A DNA stretch of 55,054 nucleotides from the NCBI GenBank assembly GCA_021775255.1, contig JAJFIA010000024.1, positions 1-55,054 of the forward strand, read 5' to 3'. The position numbers and the translations under genes were made by a program. How positions within the stretch are numbered: the stretch's first letter is position 1; every line of letters begins with the position of its first letter. Positions 17,162 through 24,599 of this stretch are shown here, in pieces. This DNA is from Roseovarius sp. (GTDB taxonomy: Bacteria; Pseudomonadota; Alphaproteobacteria; Rhodobacterales; Rhodobacteraceae). The notes beneath the pieces are model-generated. The model was given only the letters and a program-made list of their open reading frames with translations. It did not search any database and was not told where the DNA came from.

Positions 17162-17851
17162 ATGGCAGGCACGGCAATTTTTGATCTTGACCGCACCATC
17201 ACCCGCGCCCCCACATGGACGTGGTTTTTGCTGCATGTGAACGGCAAAAAGCCGCTGTTCTGGGGGCAATTCGCGGTGATTGTCCTGCGCATGATCGCCT
17301 ATAAACTGCGCCTCGTGCCCCGCACGTCAATCAAGGCCGCCGGTGTGAAAACCCTCAAAGGCCATGACCGGGCGCAGCTTCAGACCAAAGCCGATGCCTT
17401 TGTCGCCAATATTCTGGAAACCGGCCTGCGCCCCGGTGCTGTCGCCGCCATCAACGCCCATAAAACCCGTGGTGACAGGCTGGTTCTGGTGACCGCCGCC
17501 GTGGATGTGGTGGCAAATCCCCTGGCCCACGCCTTGGGCTTTGATCAGGTGATCTCAACCCGGCTGATATGGCCCGCAAACACCAACGGCCCGGTGCTGG
17601 ACGGGGCCAATTGTTACGGCGCGGAAAAACAGCGCCGGATTGCCGAAGTGGAGGCCACGCAGCCCTTCGCGTCCCCGCTCTATGCCTATAGTGATCACAT
17701 ATCCGATCTTGATCTTCTGGTGCGGGCGGATCATGCTATCGCGGTCAATCCCTCATCCGCCCTGCGCCGCGCGGCCCTCGCCCACGGTTTTGAAATCGTT
17801 GATTACGACGCGCCGCCGTCACCCACAAGCAAACAGGACAAGACCCCATGA
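17162..17851 (+). CDS. HAD-IB phosphatase
   Basis: A 229-residue HAD phosphatase: FDLDRTIT at residues 7-14 supplies the nucleophile Asp8 and acid/base Asp10, the LVTAAVD segment supplies motif II, and YSDHISDLDLL near residue 178 supplies motif IV acidic residues. It belongs to the SerB-like HAD-IB subgroup, which includes phosphatases that finish phosphoalcohol lipid headgroups. It follows the CDP-alcohol phosphotransferase gene by 6 bases and overlaps the next nucleotidyltransferase by 4. The likely role, an inference, is removal of a terminal phosphate from the lipid headgroup after transfer, as in phosphatidylglycerophosphate or inositol-phosphate lipid synthesis. Confidence 0.75.
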   Translation: MAGTAIFDLDRTITRAPTWTWFLLHVNGKKPLFWGQFAVIVLRMIAYKLRLVPRTSIKAAGVKTLKGHDRAQLQTKADAFVANILETGLRPGAVAAINAHKTRGDRLVLVTAAVDVVANPLAHALGFDQVISTRLIWPANTNGPVLDGANCYGAEKQRRIAEVEATQPFASPLYAYSDHISDLDLLVRADHAIAVNPSSALRRAALAHGFEIVDYDAPPSPTSKQDKTP

Positions 17852-18576
17852 AAGCCATCATTCTCAGCGCGGGCCGCGGCTCGCGCCTGTTGCCCCTGAC
17901 CGAAACCCGGCCCAAATGCCTGCTGCCAATCGGCGATACCACTGTGCTTGGCCGCCAGCTTGATACATTAGAGGCCGGCGGCGTCACCGAGGCGGTGATC
18001 GTCACCGGCTTCATGGCCGCACTTGTTGAGGAAGAAGCCGCCAATCGCACCGGCCCGATGAAGGTGACGACATCCTACAACCCGTTTTACCAGATTGCCG
18101 ATAACCTTGCCAGTTGCTGGATGGTGCGCGACCATATGACCAGTGATTTCCTGCTGATCAACGGCGATACCCTGTTTGAACAGGCGCTGCTGAATGATGT
18201 GCTCTCAAGCCCGCACAACTTACCGGTTCAGGTCACGATTGACCGCAAGGGAGAGTATGATTCCGACGATATGAAAGTGCAGCTTGACGGGATAAGCCTG
18301 CGCGCTATCGGCAAGGCCCTGCCATTGGATAAAACCGACGCCGAATCCATCGGCATGCTGCGCTTTACCGGCGAAGGCCCCGGCATCTACCGCGCCAAGC
18401 TGGAACAGATGATGCGCACGCCCGAGGGCGTTAGAAACTGGTTCCTCAAGGCGATTGACGCGATTGCCAATACCACGGGGCAGGTCGGCACTTTTTCCAT
18501 CGAGGGCCGCCGCTGGAATGAGGTGGATACGGTTGAGGATTATAACGGCATTGATGCGCATTTTCGCGAAGGCTGA
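17848..18576 (+). CDS. LicC-like (phosphoalcohol) cytidylyltransferase-type nucleotidyltransferase
   Basis: A 242-residue sugar-1-phosphate/phosphoalcohol nucleotidyltransferase with an intact N-terminal loop ILSAGRGSRL, then RPKCLLPIGDTTVL, and a YNPFYQIADNLASCW segment that is reminiscent of LicC/inositol-phosphate cytidylyltransferases, with FLLINGDTLF giving the metal-site Asp. Such enzymes make CDP-choline, CDP-inositol or similar donors for CDP-alcohol phosphotransferases. Being translationally coupled (4-bp overlap) behind a CDP-alcohol phosphotransferase and a HAD phosphatase, it could make the activated headgroup. If so, ceramide itself could be the acceptor and a CDP-ceramide step would be unnecessary for this headgroup; this is discussed as the main alternative model. 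Confidence 0.7.
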   Translation: MKAIILSAGRGSRLLPLTETRPKCLLPIGDTTVLGRQLDTLEAGGVTEAVIVTGFMAALVEEEAANRTGPMKVTTSYNPFYQIADNLASCWMVRDHMTSDFLLINGDTLFEQALLNDVLSSPHNLPVQVTIDRKGEYDSDDMKVQLDGISLRAIGKALPLDKTDAESIGMLRFTGEGPGIYRAKLEQMMRTPEGVRNWFLKAIDAIANTTGQVGTFSIEGRRWNEVDTVEDYNGIDAHFREG

Positions 18577-18685
18577 GGCATGGCCCATGATCACGCGGTC
18601 TGCAAATCCCGGTGAGGATACCTATATTGCAGTTTTCAACAGGGTTGTCTGGCTGATATAAGCCGTAAAAACCAAGGGGAATAAA

Positions 18686-19309
18686 ATGGTATTTGTTCGG
18701 GATCGGGCGCGTCGGGGGGCACATCTTTTTGCTGCGGCGCTTTTGGGGTTGATCACCGCCTTCACGGCCCTGCCGCTAGAGGCACAGACAACAACCTCCG
18801 AAGCCGCAGCGGAAGAACCCCCCGCCCCGCGCGGCACAAATCTGTCGCTTGGCGCGTTCAAGGTATCGGCCGATATGCCGATCGAGGTGGTCTCGGATGA
18901 ATTGCAGATGGATCAGAATGTCAGAACCGCCATTTTCAAAGGCAATGTGCAGGTCGAACATGGCGATATGATACTCAACTGCGCCATTGTTGAGGTCGAA
19001 TACGGCACGCCCGAAGGTTCGACAAAGACCAATCAGATCCTGCGGATTACCGCCACTGGCGGCGTGACGATGACAAGCCCCACCGAGACCGCCGAAAGCG
19101 ATGAAGCTGTCTATACCCTGGCCACGCGCCAGATCGTGATGACGGATAATGTGGTTGTCACCCAAGGGCCAAACACGGTGTCGGGCGAACGGATGGTTGT
19201 CAATCTTGACGATGGCACAGCCGAGATGCAGGGCCGGGTACGTACAACCATCGGCACCGCAAAGCCCAAAAATGCCGAAGCGGAAGGCGCCGGAGATAGC
19301 AGCCAATGA
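18686..19309 (+). CDS. lptA: LptA-like (OstA) periplasmic lipid-transport protein
   Basis: A 207-residue protein with a signal peptide: AALLGLITAFTALPLEA ends at about residue 35. The mature domain has the OstA/LptA pattern: VVSDELQMDQNVRTAIFKGNVQ, the EHGDMILNCAIVEVEYG segment, ITATGGVTMTSPTETAESDEAVY, and IVMTDNVVVTQGPNTVSGERMVVNL, which predict a beta-jellyroll that binds lipid tails. In the LPS bridge LptA links LptC to LptD across the periplasm. An AAGGGG motif precedes the ATG at 18686, and the gene overlaps the LptB-like gene by 4 bases. No lptC or rpoN neighbour is present, unlike the usual arrangement. Confidence 0.8.
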   Translation: MVFVRDRARRGAHLFAAALLGLITAFTALPLEAQTTTSEAAAEEPPAPRGTNLSLGAFKVSADMPIEVVSDELQMDQNVRTAIFKGNVQVEHGDMILNCAIVEVEYGTPEGSTKTNQILRITATGGVTMTSPTETAESDEAVYTLATRQIVMTDNVVVTQGPNTVSGERMVVNLDDGTAEMQGRVRTTIGTAKPKNAEAEGAGDSSQ

Positions 19310-20064
19310 CAACAGCCGCGCCCGGGATCAAACCGGGACAGGCCGGATTGCAGGTCATCGGGCTGCGCAAAAGTTTCAAGCGCCGGATGGTGATCCGCGA
19401 TGTGAGCTTTGATCTTTCCCAGGGTGAGGTCGTGGCACTTCTGGGGCCAAACGGGTGCGGCAAGACCACCTGTTTTTACATGATCGCCGGGTTGCTTACC
19501 CCCGATGCCGGTCAGGTGAGTGTCGATGGCCGCGATGTGATTACCCTGCCGATGGATCAGCGGGCAAAGCTGGGCATTGGCTATCTGCCACAGGAGGTTT
19601 CCATCTTTCGCGGCCTCAGTGTTGAGGATAACATCCTGACAATCCTTGAAATAATCGAACCCAACAGGCAGGCGCGGCAAGCGCGGCTTGAAAAATTGCT
19701 GACAGATTTATCCATTGATCACCTGCGCCACAGCTCCGCGCTGGCCCTCTCTGGCGGGGAGCGCCGCCGGGTCGAGATCGCCCGCTGTCTGGCCGCAAAT
19801 CCAAAATATCTGTTGCTGGATGAGCCTTTTGCCGGGGTTGATCCGATTGCCGTGGCTGATATTCGCGTGCTGGTGGCAGAGCTCAAGGATCGCGGTATCG
19901 GTGTGTTGATCACCGATCATAACGTGCGCGAAACCCTTCAGATCGTTGACCGCGCCTGTATCCTGCATGACGGGCAGGTTCTGATGCATGGCACCGCCGA
20001 TGAGATCATTAACGATGAAACGGTGCGCCGGGTCTATCTCGGGCAGGAATTTCAGATCCATTAA
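19306..20064 (+). CDS. lptB: LptB-like ABC transporter ATPase
   Basis: A 252-residue LptB-type ATPase. Walker A is GPNGCGKTT (47-55), the Q-loop is YLPQEVSIFRGLSVEDN at about 93-109, the signature is LSGGERRRVEIAR from 148, Walker B is YLLLDEPFAGVDP at 168-180, and ITDHNVRETL carries the switch His205; all fit active LptB. It would energise LptF/LptG by ATP hydrolysis, and overlaps the LptA-like gene by 4 bases. Canonical alphaproteobacterial lptB lies in front of rpoN; here it is followed by an LpxO-like hydroxylase and the ceramide genes, so it is probably the motor of a sphingolipid-dedicated bridge. Full substitution for the canonical LptB cannot be excluded. Confidence 0.8.
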   Translation: MTTAAPGIKPGQAGLQVIGLRKSFKRRMVIRDVSFDLSQGEVVALLGPNGCGKTTCFYMIAGLLTPDAGQVSVDGRDVITLPMDQRAKLGIGYLPQEVSIFRGLSVEDNILTILEIIEPNRQARQARLEKLLTDLSIDHLRHSSALALSGGERRRVEIARCLAANPKYLLLDEPFAGVDPIAVADIRVLVAELKDRGIGVLITDHNVRETLQIVDRACILHDGQVLMHGTADEIINDETVRRVYLGQEFQIH

Positions 20065-20235
20065 CATCTGCAAGGCAACAGGCCGACATTACCGCATGAT
20101 ATGCATCAAAACAGCGGCATATTGCCGTTTAAGCAGCCGCATAGTATTGCCATTCCAGCCATCCGAATTTACTATGGCACCGAAAAATATCACCTCATTT
20201 TATGGGTGCTTTGAGACACCAAAAGGAAGCCGCTC
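20065..20235. other. Intergenic upstream of the hydroxylase gene
   Basis: A 171-bp stretch between the LptB-like gene and the LpxO-like gene with no coding signal that I can support. AAAGGAAG precedes the hydroxylase ATG at 20236 as a ribosome binding site. Confidence 0.5.
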
Positions 20236-21048
20236 ATGACAAGCGTCAACACTCCCCGCCCCCCCAAACCCGCGACGCTGACGCACGGCAGGCGAAAATT
20301 TGTCAAGCGCATGGGCAAAAAAGCAATGCGTTGGGCGGAAACATTTCAAGGCAAACAAGGCCTTGTGCCCGATGCCCCGTTTCTTGATAAAAACCTGTTC
20401 CCGTTCCTGAATGTATTCGAAGAACGGTGGGAAGAGATCCGCGACGAGCTGAAGGAAATCCTGAAATTCAGTGATGCCATTCCCGGCCTTGAGGAAGTTT
20501 CGCCGGATCAGTATCGGGTGGCGCTGGAGAGGCAGTGGAAAACCTTTGTGCTTTATGGGTTTGGCGAGGCTCTGCCAAAAAACTGCGCCAAAGCCCCGAT
20601 CACGGCCGAGCTGCTCAGCAAGATACCGAATTTGCAGACCGTGTGGTTTTCCATTCTGGCACCGGGCTATCACATTCCCGCCCATGCCGGTGTGACCAAA
20701 GGCATCCTGCGCGCCCATCTTGGCCTGATCATCCCGAAAGAGCGCGAGAAATGCCGCATCCGGGTGGGCGATCAATATCATTCCTGGGCACCGGGCGAGG
20801 TTATTGTGCTGGATGATACTTATGATCACGAAGTGTGGAATGAAACCGACGAAGAGCGCGTCATCCTGTTGTTCGATTTCGACAGGCCCATGCGCTGGCG
20901 CGGGCGTTTGTTGAATAAGGTAATGTTATCCTTGATGAGATTCACCGCCTTCTATCAGGAACCCAAAAAGAACCTCGCGGATTACGAAGACCGTTTCGAG
21001 GCCGCCACCCGCCGCGCCGACGCCAATCTTGAAAAGCTGAGCGATTAG
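20236..21048 (+). CDS. LpxO-like aspartyl/asparaginyl beta-hydroxylase family, probable lipid acyl hydroxylase
   Basis: A 270-residue iron/2-oxoglutarate-dependent dioxygenase of the aspartyl/asparaginyl beta-hydroxylase family. The first iron ligand is His150 in PAHAGVTKG, the second is His198 in YDHEVWNETDEERVIL, and R159 and R208 are at positions where the family binds 2-oxoglutarate. LpxO, the best known bacterial member, 2-hydroxylates an acyl chain of lipid A. Its place next to ceramide genes suggests that it 2-hydroxylates the ceramide N-acyl chain (many bacterial ceramides carry 2-hydroxy acids). LpxO is usually membrane-anchored; here a short basic N-terminus (KPATLTHGRRKFVKRMGKKA) and weak hydrophobicity are seen, so the membrane link is unclear. 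Confidence 0.7.
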   Translation: MTSVNTPRPPKPATLTHGRRKFVKRMGKKAMRWAETFQGKQGLVPDAPFLDKNLFPFLNVFEERWEEIRDELKEILKFSDAIPGLEEVSPDQYRVALERQWKTFVLYGFGEALPKNCAKAPITAELLSKIPNLQTVWFSILAPGYHIPAHAGVTKGILRAHLGLIIPKEREKCRIRVGDQYHSWAPGEVIVLDDTYDHEVWNETDEERVILLFDFDRPMRWRGRLLNKVMLSLMRFTAFYQEPKKNLADYEDRFEAATRRADANLEKLSD

Positions 21049-21623
21049 ATCCCGAACAGGCGGATTTCATCAGGTGGGGGGCCGATTGACAATATCCGAT
21101 AACCGCCGCGCAGGCGGGTCCAAAACCCGCAGAACACCTGTACCACCCCTTCCTGATCCCCAACGCTGCCCATTTTGAGCGGGATTACGCCGCTTTGTTC
21201 ACGCATATCTTTTAAATTGTGATGGTGAAAAGCCCTGATGGCATGGCGGGCAGAGCAGCGGCACAGGCCAGAAAGGCCATAACCGAAGGCTGCATTAGCA
21301 TGATTTTTACTTAAATTATTCCTCGTATCTCATTGTTATATAAACATTAACCTCTACGCCCATCCGCCGCATAACAACAAAACGCCAGCTATATAGCACC
21401 GACCGATCAAACCACCCGCTTGTGTTTGTTGCCCGTATGTTTTTGCCAACCCGCTGAAAACCCGTAAGAATGTGTAATAATAATGTGAGGTGTAATAATT
21501 TCAAAATCCGTGCATTTGAATAGATTAAGATTGTCAGCCGCGCAGTGCTCACACGCGACGTGCCTAGCTGATAAGATAATCTGGCTGATAAAATAATAGT
21601 GAGCCAAAACAGAGGTAATATCG
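21049..21623. other. Long AT-rich intergenic region upstream of the ceramide operon
   Basis: About 575 bases with no robust gene. The right part (from about 21300) is AT-rich and presumably carries the operon promoter. A near-perfect direct repeat lies close to the start codon: GCTGATAAGATAAT at 21567-21580 and GCTGATAAAATAAT at 21584-21597 (period 17), which could be operator or activator sites. GTGTAATAAT also occurs twice (near 21473 and 21492). A minus-strand reading frame of about 53 codons at 21045-21206 is possible but not supported by any family I know. Confidence 0.45.
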
Positions 21624-23372
21624 ATGCACCCATGTGACACAGAAAGCGGCCTTGGCCATCGTCGGGGAAATTTCTCAACCCTGACAGAAGCGCTTGATTA
21701 TGCCGCCACCGGCAATTCCGGACTGAATTTCTATGCGGCGGATGCCTCTTTGATTGCGGCTGTGCCCTACTCAGAACTGCGTGAAAACGCGCTGTTGCTT
21801 GCCGGTCGGCTTGCGGCGGTGTTTCCGCGTCTGGCACGCATCGGGCTGGTGGCCGAAACCTCACAGGATTTCATGACCGCCTTCATGGCCTGCCAATATG
21901 CCGGCCTCGTGCCTGCGCCTTTGACCCTTCCGGCGGCTTTCGGCAAGCGCGAGCTTTATGAGATGCAAATCTCCACAACCGCCAAAACCGCCGATCTGTC
22001 CGCGGTCATGGCGCCTGATGATCTGCGCGATGTCCTGACCCGCGCGCTGAGCGATCAGGATATCCCGGTTCTGGCCCTGTCCGGCAGTGATCTGCCCCAT
22101 GATAGCGTGGCAACAAAACCCCACGGTGCCGGTGATCCGGCCTATATTCAGTTTTCTTCCGGCAGCACCAGCGCCCCCAAAGGCATCTATGCCACTCAGG
22201 CCAGCGTGTCGGCTAATTGCCGCGCCATCGTGACCGAAGGCCTTGATATCAGAAAAACCGACCGCTCCGTTTCGTGGTTGCCGCTCTATCACGATATGGG
22301 GCTGGTGGGCTTTTTCATGGCGCCGCTCTATTCGCAAACAACGGTTGATTACATCTCGCCCACATCCTTTGCGCGCCGCCCTATCACCTGGCTGAAACTG
22401 ATCAGCGAAAACCGTGGCACAACCGTTTACAGCCCCAGCTTTGGCTATGATCTCTGTGCCCGCCGCTATCGCGGTGAGCCGCTTGATCTCAGCTCGCTGC
22501 GCACCGCCGGTATTGGCGGTGACATGGTGCGTGACGATGCCCTGACAGCCTTTTGCGATACCTTTGCGCCCAGTGGTTTTGAACCAACGGCGCTGGTCTC
22601 AAGCTATGGCCTTGCCGAAAACACGCTGGGCGTGGCCTTTGCCCCCCTTGGCGGCGGGTTGCGGCGCGACCGGGTTGATACCGGGCGGATGCAAACCTCG
22701 GGGCGGGCCGTATCGGCCTCGCATGAAACCAAACCGGGGCAGGAACGCACCTTTGTGACCTGCGGCAAACCCCTGCCTTCGATTGAGCTGCGCATCGTTA
22801 CTGAAGGCACTCAGAACCTCAAAGATCGCGAAGTTGGCCGGATCATCCTGCGCGGGCCAAGCATTGCCTCGGGTTATTTCCGCGCCGGAGAAGACCTGCA
22901 ACCATTGACCGATGAAGATGGCTGGCTGGAAACCGGCGATCTTGGCTATTGGCTGGACGGCGAAGTGGTGATCACCGGCCGCTCCAAGGATTTGATCCTA
23001 TGGAATGGCCGCAACATCTGGCCGCAGGATATTGAATGGGTGGCGCAGCACACCGGCGGGAAAAATATCTCGGGCGCAGGCGCGTTTGAAATCAATGAAA
23101 CCGACGGCGGTACGCGCATCGTTCTGCTGGCCGAATGCTGGTCGCGCGATGATGAGGTACGCGAGCAACTGGTGCGCGATATTTCGGCGGCCACACGCGG
23201 TGCCACAGGTGCTCCGGTATCGGTTGAACTGATTGGTGTCCGCTCCCTGCCGATGACAAGCTCGGGCAAGCTCAGCCGGGCCGGCACGCGCGCGCGCTAT
23301 CTTGCCGGGGGTTATAATACGGCCCCGGTTGAAGCACCGGCCACGGTCTCGGCCCCGCTCAGCGGTGCCTGA
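21624..23372 (+). CDS. Fatty acyl-AMP ligase / acyl-ACP synthetase of the sphingolipid operon
   Basis: A 582-residue ANL-superfamily ligase of the FAAL type. YIQFSSGSTSAPKG at 174-187 is the ATP-binding A3 motif, SWLPLYHDMGLVGF from 217 is the hallmark of fatty acyl-AMP ligases, and GDLGYWL...ITGRSKDLILWNGRNIWP is the C-terminal A8 block. It would activate a fatty acid as acyl-AMP and load it on the nearby acyl carrier protein, as the Caulobacter sphingolipid acyl-ACP synthetase does. AGAGGT precedes the ATG at 21624. It is the first gene of a four-gene operon with spt; the next gene starts just inside its 3' end. Confidence 0.8.
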   Translation: MHPCDTESGLGHRRGNFSTLTEALDYAATGNSGLNFYAADASLIAAVPYSELRENALLLAGRLAAVFPRLARIGLVAETSQDFMTAFMACQYAGLVPAPLTLPAAFGKRELYEMQISTTAKTADLSAVMAPDDLRDVLTRALSDQDIPVLALSGSDLPHDSVATKPHGAGDPAYIQFSSGSTSAPKGIYATQASVSANCRAIVTEGLDIRKTDRSVSWLPLYHDMGLVGFFMAPLYSQTTVDYISPTSFARRPITWLKLISENRGTTVYSPSFGYDLCARRYRGEPLDLSSLRTAGIGGDMVRDDALTAFCDTFAPSGFEPTALVSSYGLAENTLGVAFAPLGGGLRRDRVDTGRMQTSGRAVSASHETKPGQERTFVTCGKPLPSIELRIVTEGTQNLKDREVGRIILRGPSIASGYFRAGEDLQPLTDEDGWLETGDLGYWLDGEVVITGRSKDLILWNGRNIWPQDIEWVAQHTGGKNISGAGAFEINETDGGTRIVLLAECWSRDDEVREQLVRDISAATRGATGAPVSVELIGVRSLPMTSSGKLSRAGTRARYLAGGYNTAPVEAPATVSAPLSGA

Positions 23373-24354
23373 ACACAGCAAGGCGTTGTCCACCCGCATT
23401 GCCCTGACCGGGGCAACCGGCTTTGTTGGGCGCAGTATTCTCACGCAAACAAATGCCCGGGGGCTGCCTGTTACGGCACTTGCGCGGCCTCAGAAGGGCC
23501 GCGACCTGAAGGATGGCGCGCATCTTCGCTGGATTTCCGGCGGGTTTGATCAGCAGGATGCGCTCAATACCCTTGTGTCCGGTGCCGATGTGGTGATCCA
23601 TTGCGCCGGGGCCACCAAGGCGCTCACTGCCGATGATTTCCACCGCGTCAATGCCAGCGCCACCCGCGATCTTGTCGGGGCCGCGCAAAAGGCCGGTGTC
23701 CGCCATTTCATCCTTTTATCCTCCCTCGCCGCATCGCGCCCAACTGTTTCGGATTACGCCGCTTCAAAAGCCGCCGGTGAGGCCGCCGCCCAAAGCCATG
23801 CAGGCGGCATGACACTCACCACCTTGCGCGCCCCCGCCGTCATCGGGCCGGGTGACGCCGCCACCGCGCCGCTTTTTTCGCTGCTGGCGCGGGGCTGGAT
23901 GCCGGTTCTCGGCAAAAAGGCGCGCATGGGCCGGTTTTCCGTGATCGACGTGGAAGACCTCGCAACCTTGCTGATTGATCTGGCCTGCGCTGCCCCGCCT
24001 GCCCCGCCGCAGCGGATTTTATCCCCTTACGGCCACGCCAATCTTGGCTGGTCCGAGATGAAAGCCAGCGCCGCGCGGGTGACAGGCCGTAATATACGCG
24101 AGGTTGTTCTGCCCGAGGCCCTTGCCACACTGGCCGGGCACGCCACCGGCTTGATCGCCCGGCTTACCCGGCGGGCGCAGGTATTTTCGCCCGGCAAGCT
24201 TTGCGAAATGCGCGCAGGCGACTGGAACGGCGATACGGCCCTTGTAACATCAACGCCGCTGGATGAAACAATGCGCCGTTGCCTTACGCCGTTTCTGGGT
24301 TTAGGAAAACCATCAGGCAAAACCAAAAATGCGACCGACGGGAAACCCGAATGA
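23365..24354 (+). CDS. cerR: Ceramide reductase-like NAD(P)-dependent reductase (CerR)
   Basis: A 329-residue short-chain reductase of the extended SDR (epimerase) class, with G16-x2-G19-x2-G22 (LTGATGFVG) for dinucleotide binding and Y131-x3-K135 (SDYAASKAAGE) for catalysis, and an SSLAASRP strand in front. The start is uncertain: GTG at 23365 overlaps the ligase stop, and TTG at 23386 is also plausible; I prefer GTG. In Caulobacter, CerR reduces the keto group of the long-chain base or ketoceramide and has been reported to act on the periplasmic side. No signal peptide is visible here, so its side of the membrane needs a test. It overlaps the ACP gene by 4 bases. Confidence 0.75.
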   Translation: MPEHSKALSTRIALTGATGFVGRSILTQTNARGLPVTALARPQKGRDLKDGAHLRWISGGFDQQDALNTLVSGADVVIHCAGATKALTADDFHRVNASATRDLVGAAQKAGVRHFILLSSLAASRPTVSDYAASKAAGEAAAQSHAGGMTLTTLRAPAVIGPGDAATAPLFSLLARGWMPVLGKKARMGRFSVIDVEDLATLLIDLACAAPPAPPQRILSPYGHANLGWSEMKASAARVTGRNIREVVLPEALATLAGHATGLIARLTRRAQVFSPGKLCEMRAGDWNGDTALVTSTPLDETMRRCLTPFLGLGKPSGKTKNATDGKPE

Positions 24355-24599
24355 CCACAGACAGCACAGAAATGTACAACCAGATCAGCGGCATTCTGCA
24401 GGCCCACTCGAAGGTGGATATCCAGATCACCCCGCAAACCCTGATTGCCACCGATCTTGCCATCGATTCGGTTGAGATGTTTGATCTGGTGATGGAGATC
24501 GAAGAGCAATACGATATCAGCTTCCCGCTGGAAGAAGCCTCGGACATCGACACCGTGCAATCCCTGGTTGACATAATCGAGAGGCTTATAAATGTTTGA
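24351..24599 (+). CDS. acpR: Acyl carrier protein of the sphingolipid pathway (AcpR-like)
   Basis: An 82-residue acyl carrier protein started at the ATG at 24351, which overlaps the CerR stop by 4 bases. The phosphopantetheine site is Ser40 in DLAIDSVEMFDL, a good match for the ACP D-S-hydrophobic signature. The rest is acidic (MEIEEQYDISFPLEEASDI) as expected for four-helix ACPs. A dedicated ACP would carry the acyl group from the acyl-AMP ligase to serine palmitoyltransferase. It overlaps the spt start by 8 bases. Confidence 0.85.
   Translation: MTTDSTEMYNQISGILQAHSKVDIQITPQTLIATDLAIDSVEMFDLVMEIEEQYDISFPLEEASDIDTVQSLVDIIERLINV

Noticed and set aside
18686..20064. The lptA-lptB pair as the canonical LPS transport operon
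   Set aside because: Not adopted as the main reading, because lptC and rpoN are missing and ceramide genes flank it. It remains possible.
21316..21864. Minus-strand open frame overlapping the acyl ligase start
   Set aside because: It runs into the ligase gene and has no recognisable domain.
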